A stretch of DNA of 64,000 nucleotides, from positions 310,001-374,000 of the forward strand of contig JAMZAV010000901.1 of assembly GCA_024449915.1 (NCBI GenBank). The letters are read 5' to 3'. Both the position numbers and the translations under genes were made by a program. Source of the stretch: Sweltsa coloradensis. Lineage: Eukaryota; Arthropoda; Insecta; Plecoptera; Chloroperlidae. Shown here piece by piece: positions 49,746-60,989 of this stretch; positions within the stretch are counted from its first letter, which is position 1; each line of letters begins with the position of its first letter. The notes under the pieces are model-generated. The model ran no database searches. It worked only from the letters and a program-made list of their open reading frames with translations, and was not told where the DNA came from.

Positions 49746-51434
49746 TTAAAAATGTATTTTAATGCATATTTTGTGAATTTTTATCGCTTATTTAAGTGGC
49801 GGAATTGATAAAGTGAAAAAGCAATGACATAGATACTATTGTGCTTAATGCTCCTGTATTTTTGTTATATACACAGAGTACAAATTTGAGACGGTTGCGA
49901 TTTTTTTTCTGTGCAACTGCATTGACAGCGAAACACCCTCAAATGCTGTCTGGTAAATCCTCTTAAGCCAAATTAGAAAATGAGTAGTTAATTTGGGTTA
50001 TAAATGGAATTTACTACTAATTAGATTGACCAAGTTAAATATTGTGAATTCTGGATATTAAATTTGAAATCTTACCGTGGTCAACCACAACAATTATTTT
50101 AACATTTTAGTCTTAACCAGAGTGTACATTTCTACAATTAGAGCTAAATAAGCATGATATTAGCCAGTTCTGGTAAGATGTGCATGTATATAATCTCATT
50201 TCATTTGATATATTAATTACGGTAAGCGCACTTACTCACCTTATTTAATTTTAGAGTTCAACGCAATCAAGTTCGGCAATATGATATGATATCAACATAA
50301 TTATCCCAATCAAGCATTGTAAAGCTTATTGTTCAAGCTACATTTCATAATAAGCACACAAACTACAAATTTACTGTGATAATTAATCAATCAATTAGTT
50401 CAAAGTTATTACTTTTTACCCATTCAACAAGCAATTAATGTAAAATAACATTTTCTAAACTCTATCCAAAAGAAGACAATACTTTTGTTATTTTATTTAG
50501 GCTTACATTATTATAAACACGTTGACTAGACCCTGGTTGAATCCAGAGCTATACAAATATGGAATTTGCTCATGTTTGACTGACTGAGGCGTGATCTGCG
50601 AGGATTTTTTCCCTGGAAGTGCAGTCATTGTTGGCAGTTTCTTTCAATCTTACAATAACATTTATACCTATCTTCATACAAATGCACGTGCAGTTGCAAA
50701 CAATCTAAATTTTCGTCAGTCGGATGTCAAATTTCAGTGAGAATATTTGTCGTTACATTTTTTAGTCCATTAGTGTTTCGAATGTGTGGACGAAGTGTTG
50801 CAAAACTAGAAGGTGCCAGTGTTACTTGTAAGTAGTGCAAAATGTATGCCTGCAATATTTTTTTGGCATGTGCTTCGTGCATATAATTATTACGTTGTAT
50901 TTATAGTAACAACAATACAGACAGACGCGGTTCGTGTTCCGTTGATTTTGAAACTATTTAAGCTGATGTGTGTGTTCGTGATGTATTTTTGCGTTGCAAG
51001 TTTGGTGGATTTATGTTTTGTTTCGCAATATTTTCCCTGGAAATTTAAACTGTGTTATCTTACTTGAAGTCGCGTTTGACAATAACTTTAAAGATAAATA
51101 GGAGAACTGTAATAAAATGAAAGAATATTCGTTGTTTGTTTTGCAGTATTTATCTAATTATGTAATGAACTTTTATCTAATGAACTTGACGTTGTTGCGT
51201 TGCGTGAAAAGGGGGCACGGGGTGTAAATATAGCTATTGCATCACGACAATCGGACATTACTGGTAACTGAAAAATTGTTAAAAAAAGTGCTGTTTATTT
51301 TCTTCAAAGATCGTTGACACTGCAACTGCAACGCGATCACGTGTTAAGAAAATCAAAGAAATTCTTCGTCTGAACAAAAATATTTGACAAATCAATCTTG
51401 AATATATAGTATATAGAAAAGTATTTAATAATTA
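49746..51434. other. Unassigned unique spacer between duplication copies
   Basis: AT-rich. The longest frame (50813-51067) has hydrophobic stretches but no recognisable domain, and I do not call it a gene. Confidence 0.4.
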
Positions 51435-52672
51435 ATTAATGTTGTCTGCAGTGTCTGTGTTGTGACAAAAACACAAAATGACAAAAATGAAAATGAAAAT
51501 GAGAATGAAAATTTCAAGAAAAATGTGACAAAATGCTCAAATGTAAATCTAAAATATTAGTTGACAATATATTAATACATGAAATTGGATATCAATTGTA
51601 AGACAAATTAATAAAGATAAAATAAAATGACATAAAACACAAACAGTGTCGTCTGCCGTCGTCTGCGTCCCCCTCAATCTACACACCTTAGAAAATTAAG
51701 TTCTAGTACCATGCCAACAAGTTTCAATAAATGACGAAAAACTATATTGTGCAAATAAAATTCATGTTTTATTTCTTTGAGAGCTGGTCAAGATTGCATT
51801 CACTTGCAATAAGAAAGGGTTCGACATCCGCTTCAGACAGTGAGACGACAGCGAGAGAAAGAGAGAATGGGGTGTATGTATGGCCAGCCATCTTTCTGCC
51901 TCAATGAATGGTTTCCTAGAATTTTGACAGCGATAGCTATGGAGATTGCCTTACATAACAGAGGCACAAAAAACCCAATCAAAAAAAAGCAATTGAAGAG
52001 CAAAGATGTAGATGTGTCAACTTTTATAACAAACTCTAATTTAATTACTGTAATTTTATTAATGTGTTACGTGTAACTCTGACACACCTCCTTGCTACTT
52101 TAATAATGCCTACTTTCAATGTAAACGTACTGTGTCACACCGACGTACCATAGCTTTATTATTGTCTACTTTTCTTGTTTATAGTTTGCGCAAATTTACC
52201 GTGCTGTGTGTCAGACCGATGTTCTCATTTATTATTGTCTACTTTTTATGTTGACAACTTGTATCATACCGCCGTACTTTTTTTATATATAGTATATATA
52301 TTTTCAATGTGTACAAACACGCTGCTATTTATTATTGCCTACTTTCCTTTTGTGCAAACTGTTCACACAGACGTAATATATTTACTTTTACTTTTTTATT
52401 GTCTACTTTTCTTGTTTACAAATTGTGCTACACCATTGTGCTTGTATACTTCTGATTACATTTCTCGTTTAGTTGTTTACTGTCACACCACCATAATATA
52501 TATTTTTTTTGTTGCACAAACTGTGTCACACTATCGTACTACTTTACTAGGCCCTTTCGCGAATGCCTTTTATAGTCGCGTTGATGGACGAGCGTATGTG
52601 GCGTATCTCCCTGCATTCCTTCATTTGTTAATAAATTGTAAAAGTTTGATTGTACTCAATTTTTTTTATAGT

Positions 52673-53095
52673 ATGGCTCTTTGGTCTTATGGTTAGCGTC
52701 TCTGCTTCCAATGCAGAAGTCCAGGGTTCGATTCCCGCGAAAGTCATAAGTTTTAACTTCGGATTTGGACTTTAGGTCCATCAGTTCTTTTCTTAGGAAT
52801 TTGTAATCGGTGACTTTGGAGCCGTCCTAGTAACGAGTCACATAATAAATTTAAAGTTGTTCTGAATCGGCCTAGAATTGATTCTGGCGTTGATCCGCGG
52901 GTCATCGCACTGTTCATACCACTGATTGCTATATTTCCTATTAAAAAATATTGATCTTATGGTTAACGCTCACTCGTTGATTGCATCGAGGTCCACAGGG
53001 TTGGCTTGGTCACTTTGGTTTACTGTCCCCAACTGAAAATAAGTTATGTGACTGAGTGGGTAGACTCCAAATACGGATTTATTTATTTTATTTAT
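52673..53095 (+). repeat. tRNA-derived SINE, best copy
   Basis: The head 52673-52745 folds like a tRNA: acceptor-like TATGGCT/AGTCATA pairing, D arm TGGTCTTATGGTTAGC, anticodon stem TCTGC/GCAGA with loop TTCCAAT (CCA in anticodon position), and a perfect B box GGTTCGATTCC (52724-52734). A ~280-bp body and the tail ACTGAAAATAAGTTATGTGA with (TTTA)n follow. Position as a SINE head and the imperfect acceptor argue against a working tRNA-Trp. Confidence 0.75.
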
Positions 53096-53559
53096 TCACC
53101 TGAAATACTATTGGATTAGTTTGTCCGGTAAAAAGCCAACTACCAGACTAAAACATCGTAAAAGCACTAAAAATTAACACAAACACACAAAAGCAAAAAT
53201 AATGCAAGATTTTTTAATCGTGGGTAGGGCCAAGTCAAATTGAAGTATTCCCTTTGTTCGCTTCTCTCACTAGGCTAATCTATTACTGCTCATCTAGATT
53301 GAGACGAGTTTTTAGCACATGCTTGGTTACGGTTTAATCAATGTTGTGTATTCTTTCTGTTCGAGTTGAATCAATCTGAATGAGGTTGTTGTAAATAAAA
53401 TTGTCATCACATTTTTTTTTCACACACACTAAATTGTTATAAAGATTTGAACACAAGAATGCAAATTCGCGTTCGGTGGTTTCTTCCACAAAAGTTTGAT
53501 TACTCCCTCATTTGCTGTTCCTGATTTTTGGCAAACCTCATATTCGTTTGAGTGGAATC

Positions 53560-53715
53560 GTCTAATAAATCAGTTTTTTTCTTTTTGTTTTTCTTTTTTA
53601 ATGTTTTTTTTCTTTTTTCTTTCTTTTTTCTTTTCTTCTTCTTTCCTTTTTCCTCCTTTCTTTTTTTTCTTTTCTTTTCTTTTCTTTTTTCTTTCTTTTT
53701 CTACACCTTTTTTCT
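53560..53715. repeat. T-rich pyrimidine tract
   Basis: Runs of T3-T8 separated by single C. Phe/Ser/Leu frames through it are artefacts. Confidence 0.9.
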
Positions 53716-54435
53716 ATTTGATACATTAATTAATTGCATTTAATATCCTTTTTATTTGTTATCAAAATTGTTGTGTTTTAATGCATTTTTGTTGTAATGT
53801 CACTATTTCAAATATTTACTAAACTGTAGTTTTGTGTCTGCATCTATGTAATTAGATTTATTTCATTTTCCTCCTTTGTAAACCAGTTTTGTAACTGAAT
53901 AGGATAGACGTTAAATAAATAGATAAAAAATAAATAAATAAAATTTACTATTTAACATATATTGTGGTGTGGGAATGTCTGGTCTGAAAAGTTGTTAAAT
54001 ATTCATATAACTTACAAACTTGCATAAATTAACACTTTCGTCTACCTATTTTCAAAATCAATCAAAGTTTTAGTTGCATACTGATTTTCAAGGCAATGTT
54101 GATTATGTAACATATTTTATTCCACAATGGCCATCTGGCTGTGCTTTATATCTGTGATCTTGTGATTTTCATTGCATAGTTACAAGAACATATTTTTATT
54201 ATAGAAACAAATATCGTGACGAATACCCCGTGAGGCTACCCAAAACTGATTTTTATTTACTTGTGAAGTTTTGCAACAACAGTACCTTTCACAGAATGTC
54301 ATGTCATTGTAAGTGTGGGATAATGAGGGTATGTGAGCCGCAGTCCACTGGCCAGTTATTGAATAGCAGAGGCTTTGTCAGCCTGAATGGTAGCTGGCTA
54401 GGGTTGTGGGGTGAGGCCAGACAGACGTTTCCCCT

Positions 54436-54462
54436 CACCGGAAGAATGTCGGCTGAAAAGGT
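54436..54462 (+). promoter_or_regulatory. Possible first exon/promoter with ETS-type site
   Basis: CACCGGAAG (ETS-type) is followed at once by ATG, four more codons (MSAEK) and AAAAG|GTATCT, a plausible splice donor. The next acceptor (54624) would put this ATG out of use after about 19 codons, so it could at most be a leader exon with an upstream ORF. The same block is duplicated at 49628-49654. Confidence 0.35.
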
Positions 54463-54624
54463 ATCTGGTTTACTCGCACTCGCAAATCGAAAAGACATCT
54501 GCTTTACCTGCATCCGACCACTCGTCTTTCTTTTCACCACTGTGAAATAGTCTTAAGACAGCATTTAATTCTAGGTACCGGTAGGCCAGAAGTGATTTTA
54601 AAACAAAACTTGTGCATTTTCCAG

Positions 54625-54731
54625 GTTCAGGGTGTGACACACCTTGCTCGGAGCCAGGCCTCAGCATGACAGACTTATGGGACCCAGACTGGGACTCGGA
54701 CCCAGAAGAGTTTTATGTTTACAGACACCAG
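54625..54731 (+). CDS. Host gene, first recognised coding exon
   Basis: Acceptor TGTGCATTTTCCAG precedes 54625 and donor CACCAG|GTATTG follows 54731. After about 41 bases of leader, an ATG at 54666 starts 22 codons, MTDLWDPDWDSDPEEF then YVYRHQ, acidic and Trp-rich. The frame ends in phase 0 and joins the exon at 60825 without a break. I do not recognise the protein family. The coding part is 66 bases, too short to be found by length alone. Evidence is splice-site quality, phase match and non-repetitive composition. Confidence 0.65.
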
Positions 54732-54925
54732 GTATTGTTGTTTTAGTTTAAGCATATCATTGACTCATTTTTGAACTAGTGTCAATGGTTTGGTTTATTT
54801 ATTTGTGGCCGCATAACAATGGGACAAATGTCCCACAAGTGCAATTTACCAAACCGTAACATTAACAATACAAAACATAATGCAACAATACAATATAAAA
54901 TTAGTTACATATATAGTATGTGGAT

Positions 54926-55319
54926 ATATTGTAAGGAAGGTAGGAAGATTTGGAATATTTGGTGCAAATACAGAGGATTATTGTTTATAGTTGCACGGTT
55001 ATGAAACCGATGTAAACAGTAATGTTTGGTGTGACCTCGATAGTAGTGCTGAGCTTGGGGTTATGGAAACGAAAGTTAAAACATGTTGTTTATCCAAGAA
55101 TGTCCTAATTATTCAGTAACGTAACGTTGTTGTACAACTCAGCGTTCTTGGATAAACAAGATGTTTTAACTTTCGTTTCCATAACCCCAAGCTCAGCACA
55201 ACTATCGAGGTCACACCAAACATTACTGTTTACATCGGTTTCATAACCGTGCAACTATAAACAATAATCCTCTGTATTTGCACCAAATATTCCAAATCTT
55301 CCTACCTTCCTTACAATAT
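54926..55319. repeat. Near-perfect inverted repeat, 176-bp arms
   Basis: Arms 54926-55101 and 55144-55319 pair without any indel and with about two mismatches (near 55055 and 55086), around a 42-base loop. It lies in the intron of the host gene. Transcribed, it would form a long hairpin. A read-level foldback artefact is the main alternative. Confidence 0.9.
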
Positions 55320-55519
55320 GAAGCCTAGCCTAATATTAAAGAAGAACAAACACTGCTTTACGGCTATTTTGCCACCTAGATACAATTTTTTTTAAATGTA
55401 TTTTTGGTTGATGTCGGACACATAATCTACCATACTGTCCCGAATATAGCACGATCTCGAAGATAACATAACCCCCAATTTTTCTAAATTATTTCAAGAA
55501 AAATACAAAATGAAAAAAA

Positions 55520-56770
55520 TTGAATGTAGTCAATGTACAAGCATTTTTATTTACAATACAATCGACAATCGACAAAGAAAAGACTGACATCTACTGTATT
55601 TCAGAGGCAGGACAACATGTCCAGATAGGACACAAAGGCCTTAAAGATCTGCAGGCATCCGGCTACACGCTCCACGTTCTGGAAGCGAAACGCCCCAAAA
55701 AGAAAATTGCCTGCGGCCTGATCATTGGCGTAAAAAGCAGCCTTGTGTCCAATTTCAAGGTGATCCACACGATGGGGGAGCAGACAGACCTGATCGAGAT
55801 TGCATGCATCGAGGTTTGGATGGAAGGCAGGAAGACCACAACCTACATGATCTACAATCCGCCCAATAATATACCTGAGGCGCTCGAGACCCTGCTCATT
55901 ACCCATAACACAATCATCCTTGGGGACTTCAGTGCGCCAAACAAAGATTGGAACTACGCCAGTACAACTAAAGTCGGACAGCTGGTCGAGGAGTTCACGG
56001 CCGCCAACTCGCTCTTGTTGCTTGACCCTGAGGATGACCCGTGGACCAACCTGACCACTAATGGAACAAAGTCGCGTCCGGACCTGGCCTTCCTGCATCA
56101 GAATCTTGTAGACCAGTACGCACAGGAAAATCTTGACTGCCCCTCCGGACTCGGTCACAAGATTCTTAAGCTATCCCCAATCAACCAGACGCACCAGAGA
56201 CCACCGCCCCTTTTCAAATGGAACTTCAAGAAGGCTAATTGGGACAACTTCGAGAACAACCTGGAACTGCTATCGGAGCAAACCCAAATAACTGGCAACA
56301 CAAACAAGGACTCAAAACTACTGGTAAAAAACCTTCTAGAGGCAGCTAAGAAAAACATCCCAAAAGGGGCGGTGAAAGACTTCAAGGTCTTTTGGAATGA
56401 TGACCTGGAGGCACTGCGACAAACAAGAAACGCATGCCGAAAAGACGCCGAAACACAACAAGCAGACGAAACAAGAGAAAAGCTCAACGAGGCACAAAAG
56501 CAGCTCACAGCAGCGATTGAGGAGGCCAAGCACAAAGAATACACAGAATACCTACAGAGCCTTGACTACAGAGAGGATGCGATTAAAGCTCACCACTTCT
56601 TCTCGCAACTCTGTGGAAAGTGGTCACAGACGGACGACCGGAATGCTCCACTCCTGCTGAACAACAAAGAAGCGACCTCGATCAAGCAAAAGGCTGAGTT
56701 TTTCTGCCGACATTTTCACTCTATCAGCACCCCTGCTGGAAAAAGAGAAGTTTCTGGTAGAGAAGCCTAG
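55520..56770 (+). pseudogene. I-clade-type retrotransposon ORF2, endonuclease part
   Basis: EEP endonuclease followed by a linker. Visible marks: DIYCISEAG (catalytic-type Glu), YNPPNN, ILGDFSAPNKDW and SRPDLAFL. Two conserved catalytic positions look altered: the usual GDFN is GDFS, and the SDH box near the end reads GLGHK. A basic coiled linker (RKDAETQQADETREKLNEAQ) leads to the RT. The N-terminus is missing; homology starts near 55555. A one-base shift in the C4 run near 56730 moves the frame into the next segment (LLEKEKFLVEKPRYKELEDPY). It lies in the host intron in the sense direction. Codon use is GC-richer than the surroundings. Confidence 0.9.
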
Positions 56771-56780
56771 ATACAAAGAG

Positions 56781-59165
56781 TTGGAAGACCCCTACAATAG
56801 ACTTTTCAGCGACGAGGAGTTGCACCTAGCAATCCATATGCTGGACAAGAACAAGGCTCCTGGAGAGGACGGAATACACGCCGAGCTTCTTCAGCACTCT
56901 GGTCCATTCTTCAGGGAACAGTTTCTTTACCTTGTAAACAAATCTTGGGTAGACCAAGTGCCTCAGAGCTGGAAGATGGGAGTCATCACACCCATCCTGA
57001 AAAAGGACAAGGACGCGAATCAAACGAGCAGTTATCGCCCAATCGCCCTCACGAGTGCACTTGCAAAAACAGCAGAGCGTATGGTAAACCACCGACTGGA
57101 AACTTACCTGGAAGAAAACAACATCATCAGCATAGATCAGGCTGGCTACAGGAAAAACAGATCGACAGTGGACCAGGTGGCATACATCGCTCAACATGCC
57201 AAGGAAGGCTTCACCAGACAAGAGACCACAGTGGCTGTGTCCATTGATTTGTCTGCAGCTTTCGACGTCACTGATCGAACCCACGCCATAAAAGAGATGC
57301 AGAAGAGCAAAATACCAAACAACCTCATCAATCACAGAAGAATAAAAGTCGCCTACAAGGGTGTGAAAAGCGGTACAAGATACATCTCTGCCGGTGTGGC
57401 ACAAGGCACCATCACCGCCTTAACTATATTCAAAATTGCAGTCAACGGAGGAATTAAGCTGGTCAAGATCCTGCCAGGAATCTATGTCAAGGTCTACGCT
57501 GACGACTTCTTTGTCTATGTCACAGGCAAGAACCTCGGCGGCCTGCAGATAATGCTCTCCACCGCATTAAGTATGTTGGTTGGCTGGCTTGCATCCCGTC
57601 GCTTCATGGTGAACCCTAACAAATCGTGTTGCACAGTCTTCACTTTTAAACACGAAGACCCCACCCTCGAGCTGTACATCGGGGGACAGCAGCTCAAAAA
57701 AGAGGAGCACGTCACCTACCTCGGAGCCATCCTCGACAAGAAGCTCACCGGCAAGGCCCATTTCAAGAAAACTGCTGAGAAGGCTAAAAAGAGGCTGCGT
57801 CTGATGCAACGTGCGGCCGGAGTGTCCTGGGGAGCCAGGATTGACACACTGGTTCTCACCTACAAGACCCATGTGCGTCTGGTCCTTGAGTACGGAGCAG
57901 AAGTTTTTGTCACCTCGGCGCAGCATAACCTTGATATACTCGGCAAAATCCAGAATCAGGCCCTTCGACTAGCCAGGGGTGTTGTAAAGACAACACCGGT
58001 GGCGGCAATGGAAGCCTACTGTAAAGTAGAGCCCCTAATACAGAGACTAGAGCAGAAAGCCATCATACTGCATGAAAAACTGTTGAGAATTGACACATCT
58101 TGGCTAGCCTTTCCAACGGCGAGCGCAGCAGGACACACAAATTTTGCCCAAAAGACAACACTCCTAAAAACGGAGCACTGTTCGGACCTGCTACACCATC
58201 CTCGACAAAAGCTTGCCAGCCTAGATGTCAATAGCCTTCTAAACTCAACCATCAAAATTGACTTCAATCTTCAAGTGGAAGGTATGGGCAAGAAGGAGGA
58301 AAAAAGCCAGTCCGAGCTGAAAGTGCTCATCGAAGCGCATCTGAAGAAGCACTACCCAATATCTGAATGGGTGCATGTCTTCACGGACGGCTCCCGAAAC
58401 AGCTCGGGGAGGAATACTGGTTTTGGCTTCCATTGCATCTTCTTTGAAGAGGCGCACCCGATGGCACCAGGCTCGAGCATTTTTGATGCAGAAATAAATA
58501 CCATCTCCAGAGCAGCAGAGAAAATCGCAGAAACACCAACCTTTCCACTCAAAAAGACAAAATTTGTCATTATCTCTGACAGCAAGGCCGCCATCAAGAA
58601 GATCTGTCAGATGGAAAATTGTGAAGAAGTCTCTCTGTCTCTTAAAAAGAGTTTAATAAAAAATGTGATGCATGGAAAAGTGCTTGCAATTCAATGGGTG
58701 CCCAGCCACTGCAACATCCTGGGCAACGAGAAGGCTGACGCGCTAGCCAAGTTGGGCTCAAAGAAGTCTGCCCCTGACATGGCGAGTATCTCCTACAACT
58801 CTGCCAAAAACCTTGCCAAGGAGGGCCTCAAGACATCCTATGGAAGACTTCAAGAGGCCAAGATGTATCACAAACCATGGCGGGACGAGGTCCTCAAAGG
58901 GCCAGACAAATCCTGGATAAGAAAGGTGGCAACAGCGCAGTTCCGGCTGGCCACAGGACATGACGTCCTGCAGCACCACCTGAGTCGATTTCAAATCACA
59001 AAGGAACCAGCAACTTGCAAACTATGTACATCGGGTTTTCAGGACAGAGCGCACCTCTTCAGCTGCGCCGCACTTAAATCTGACATTGACGCCCTGCCAA
59101 ATAACCTGAGCGGGCCAGAGAAGGAAGCACATTTTTACTGGATAGCCAGGAAGAAAAATGATTGA
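56781..59165 (+). pseudogene. I-clade-type retrotransposon ORF2, RT and RNase H part
   Basis: About 794 codons, open. RT marks: NKAPGEDGIHAELL, SYRPIALTSALAKTAERM, QAGYRKNRSTVDQ, motif A SIDLSAAFD, an unusual motif B AGVAQGT (normally GVPQGS), motif C VYADDFFVYV. RNase H follows at about residues 525-650: VFTDGSRNSSGR, DAEINT, IISDSKAAIKK and PSHCNILGNEKADALA, so the D-E-D-D set and the histidine are present. A C-terminal Cys/His knuckle (CKLCTSGFQDRAHLFSC) closes the protein. RNase H places it in the I/R1/Loa/Tad-like group. The 3' end is A-rich (59187-59205) after the stop. With the single upstream frameshift this is a recent copy. Confidence 0.93.
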
Positions 59166-59214
59166 AAAATCAAGCTTTCGGCATAGGAAAAAAAAATAAA
59201 AATGAATGAATAGC

Positions 59215-60384
59215 CTAGTATTTCACTCTAAACGCGTTTCCAAGCAAAGGGGTTGCTACCTGGTGGCGAATAATGCAACTGACCGATCGGTGATAGGAGG
59301 AGGAGCGCACTATGTGCTTTCTTGAAGAACACAGGTCATTCCGTGTTTGTCACTTATAAATAAATATGTACAATCACAGGTACATTGTCGTTGCTCTCCC
59401 AAAATGTTATTAATTGATGATTATCAAAAGCATGGTGGTGCACCAAAATGATAAAATCGTTCCCCAATACGCGGGATGTGCCACAGAATAATATTACTTT
59501 ATTCAGACCTGCGCCCCATGCATCCATATAAGACACCGAGGATGGCATTTGTATCCATATTTCAATTCTCTAATTATAATATCATAATAAATCATTGGTG
59601 TAGGGCCGTAGGCTATAGGTAGGCCTATACCAAATATTGGCTAACAGGGTACGATAAATACTAAATCAAATTCAAACCGCCAAGAATGTCCACAACTCAT
59701 AGTAAAAGAAAGTAAACACACACACACAGTACCGGTATTGCTTATGGCACTTTTAATTGAAATATACTCCTTTAGTTTTATTATGATAATTTCATTATAT
59801 AAATAAAGTCATAATAATAATGACAAAACAATAATTGTTATTTATGTATATGTTATTATTAATTCACTTCGTTTTACAATGTGAACGCAATCGGGAGTAT
59901 GCCTATATATATTTATCTACTATACACTGTGTATAGGACTACCGGTTTTTTAAATATATATTTTATTAAAAGTAGGCCTATTGAATAGCTGATGGCCTAT
60001 TTTTATTATTGTTTTGTATGTCAATAATGGTTTCTGCAGAGAGCTTTAAAATCTTGTAGCCTAGAAAAACCGGGTAGCGTTTGTCTATTCCACGTAGCGC
60101 GCTCTCGTAGGGCCGGCCAGACGCCTGGGGGGGAGCTCGTGAAAGACGTTGTTTGTAAAAACCCTGTTTTGAGCAAATAAAAGGAACGAAAGAATGCACT
60201 CGCAAAAGGTCCACGGTCCACGTCGGTATGCGAGCAAGTTTAGGCCTAATTTTTATATAATCAATATTTTTTTTAAATCGATTTCGTGACCAATAATCGA
60301 TTAACTGGTCCGATTATCGACACCGAAATTCGTGTTGAACGGCAACCCTTACAGATACCGCCTTGTGCATTAAATAAAAATAAA
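59215..60384. other. Intronic sequence of the host gene
   Basis: No further exon recognised. At 60250-60330 there is an AATCGATT-rich patch resembling the hAT-like MITE near 39305. Confidence 0.5.
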
Positions 60385-60443
60385 TAAATACATTTTATTT
60401 AGAGTTAACACACTCAGTTATATAACTGATTTTCAGTGGGGTT
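60385..60443 (-). repeat. SINE tail, inverted
   Basis: On the - strand CCCCACTGAAAATCAGTTAT then ATAACTGAGTG, followed by TAAATAAAATG and an (ATTT)n tail. Confidence 0.65.
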
Positions 60444-60824
60444 TTTTCAGTGGTTAATAACAAGCAAAACATCTTTGAAAATGAAGAGAATTTACCACAA
60501 TTGTCAATTTATATTTGGTGTTTTTGTTTGAACTGGCATTTAATTAAGAAGTACTGTACCCAAGTTATCTGTGAATGAGAGTGAATGTCGTTGAATAATA
60601 GAAATAATGGTGTATAGTTAAAACTGGCTTAATTTGGTTTTATAAGCATTTGGGGGTTTATTTTTATTTATTGCGATTTTGTGGCCTCGTTGGGAGTATA
60701 TCGTGTTTTTTCTTCTATGAATGAGTAATCATATCCATCTTATATCCACCAGACAAGTTGACTTCCTCTTCTTGTTTCCCACAAAATGGAATTACATAAT
60801 TAACATCTATATTGTTTCTTGCAG

Positions 60825-60978
60825 CGGCGTCTCAGTGACCCTAGTGCAAACTTGAACAACTTTGTTCGTTCTGGGTGGAGGACTAAAGTACCAGAAACTC
60901 GAGCCCGATCTGAAAACGAAGGTCTCGATACTTTGTCTCTCGGAGTTTCAGAGATCGAGGCCGGCGATGTGCGCGACG
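60825..60978 (+). CDS. Host gene, second recognised coding exon
   Basis: A pyrimidine-rich acceptor (ATTGTTTCTTGCAG) precedes 60825. The frame continues from 54731 in phase: RRLSDPSANLNNFVRSGW, then a Ser/Glu/Arg-rich stretch ending SEIEAGDVRDG. The donor GACG|GTGAGG at 60978 is good and leaves phase 1, implying more exons beyond the window. Without splicing, the frame reads three more codons (GEE) to a TAG at 60987, which would end a protein of about 76 residues. Both outcomes are possible. No family recognised; composition suggests a disordered, acidic-to-mixed N-terminal region. Confidence 0.65.
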
Positions 60979-60989
60979 GTGAGGAATAG

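Larger units (their letters stand above)
51435..54550 (+). repeat. Segmental duplication, copy 2
   Basis: Cleaner copy of 45620-49745, ending about 75 bases before the first recognised exon of the host gene. It lacks the Helentron-like insertion and instead carries an extra pyrimidine-rich insert (53405-53945) with an ATAAATAAATA tail. Confidence 0.9.

Noticed and set aside
50813..51067. Small hydrophobic protein
   Set aside because: Isolated frame in AT-rich spacer, no paralogue, no splice or promoter support.
52673..52745. Functional tRNA-Trp(CCA)
   Set aside because: Acceptor pairing is imperfect, it heads a SINE body, and a degraded paralogue exists at 48375.
53496..53743. Phe/Ser-rich membrane-like frames
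   Set aside because: Encoded by a T/C tract.
58016..58597. Frames on the - strand across the I-type retrotransposon
   Set aside because: Shadows of the RT/RNase H frame in GC-richer coding DNA.
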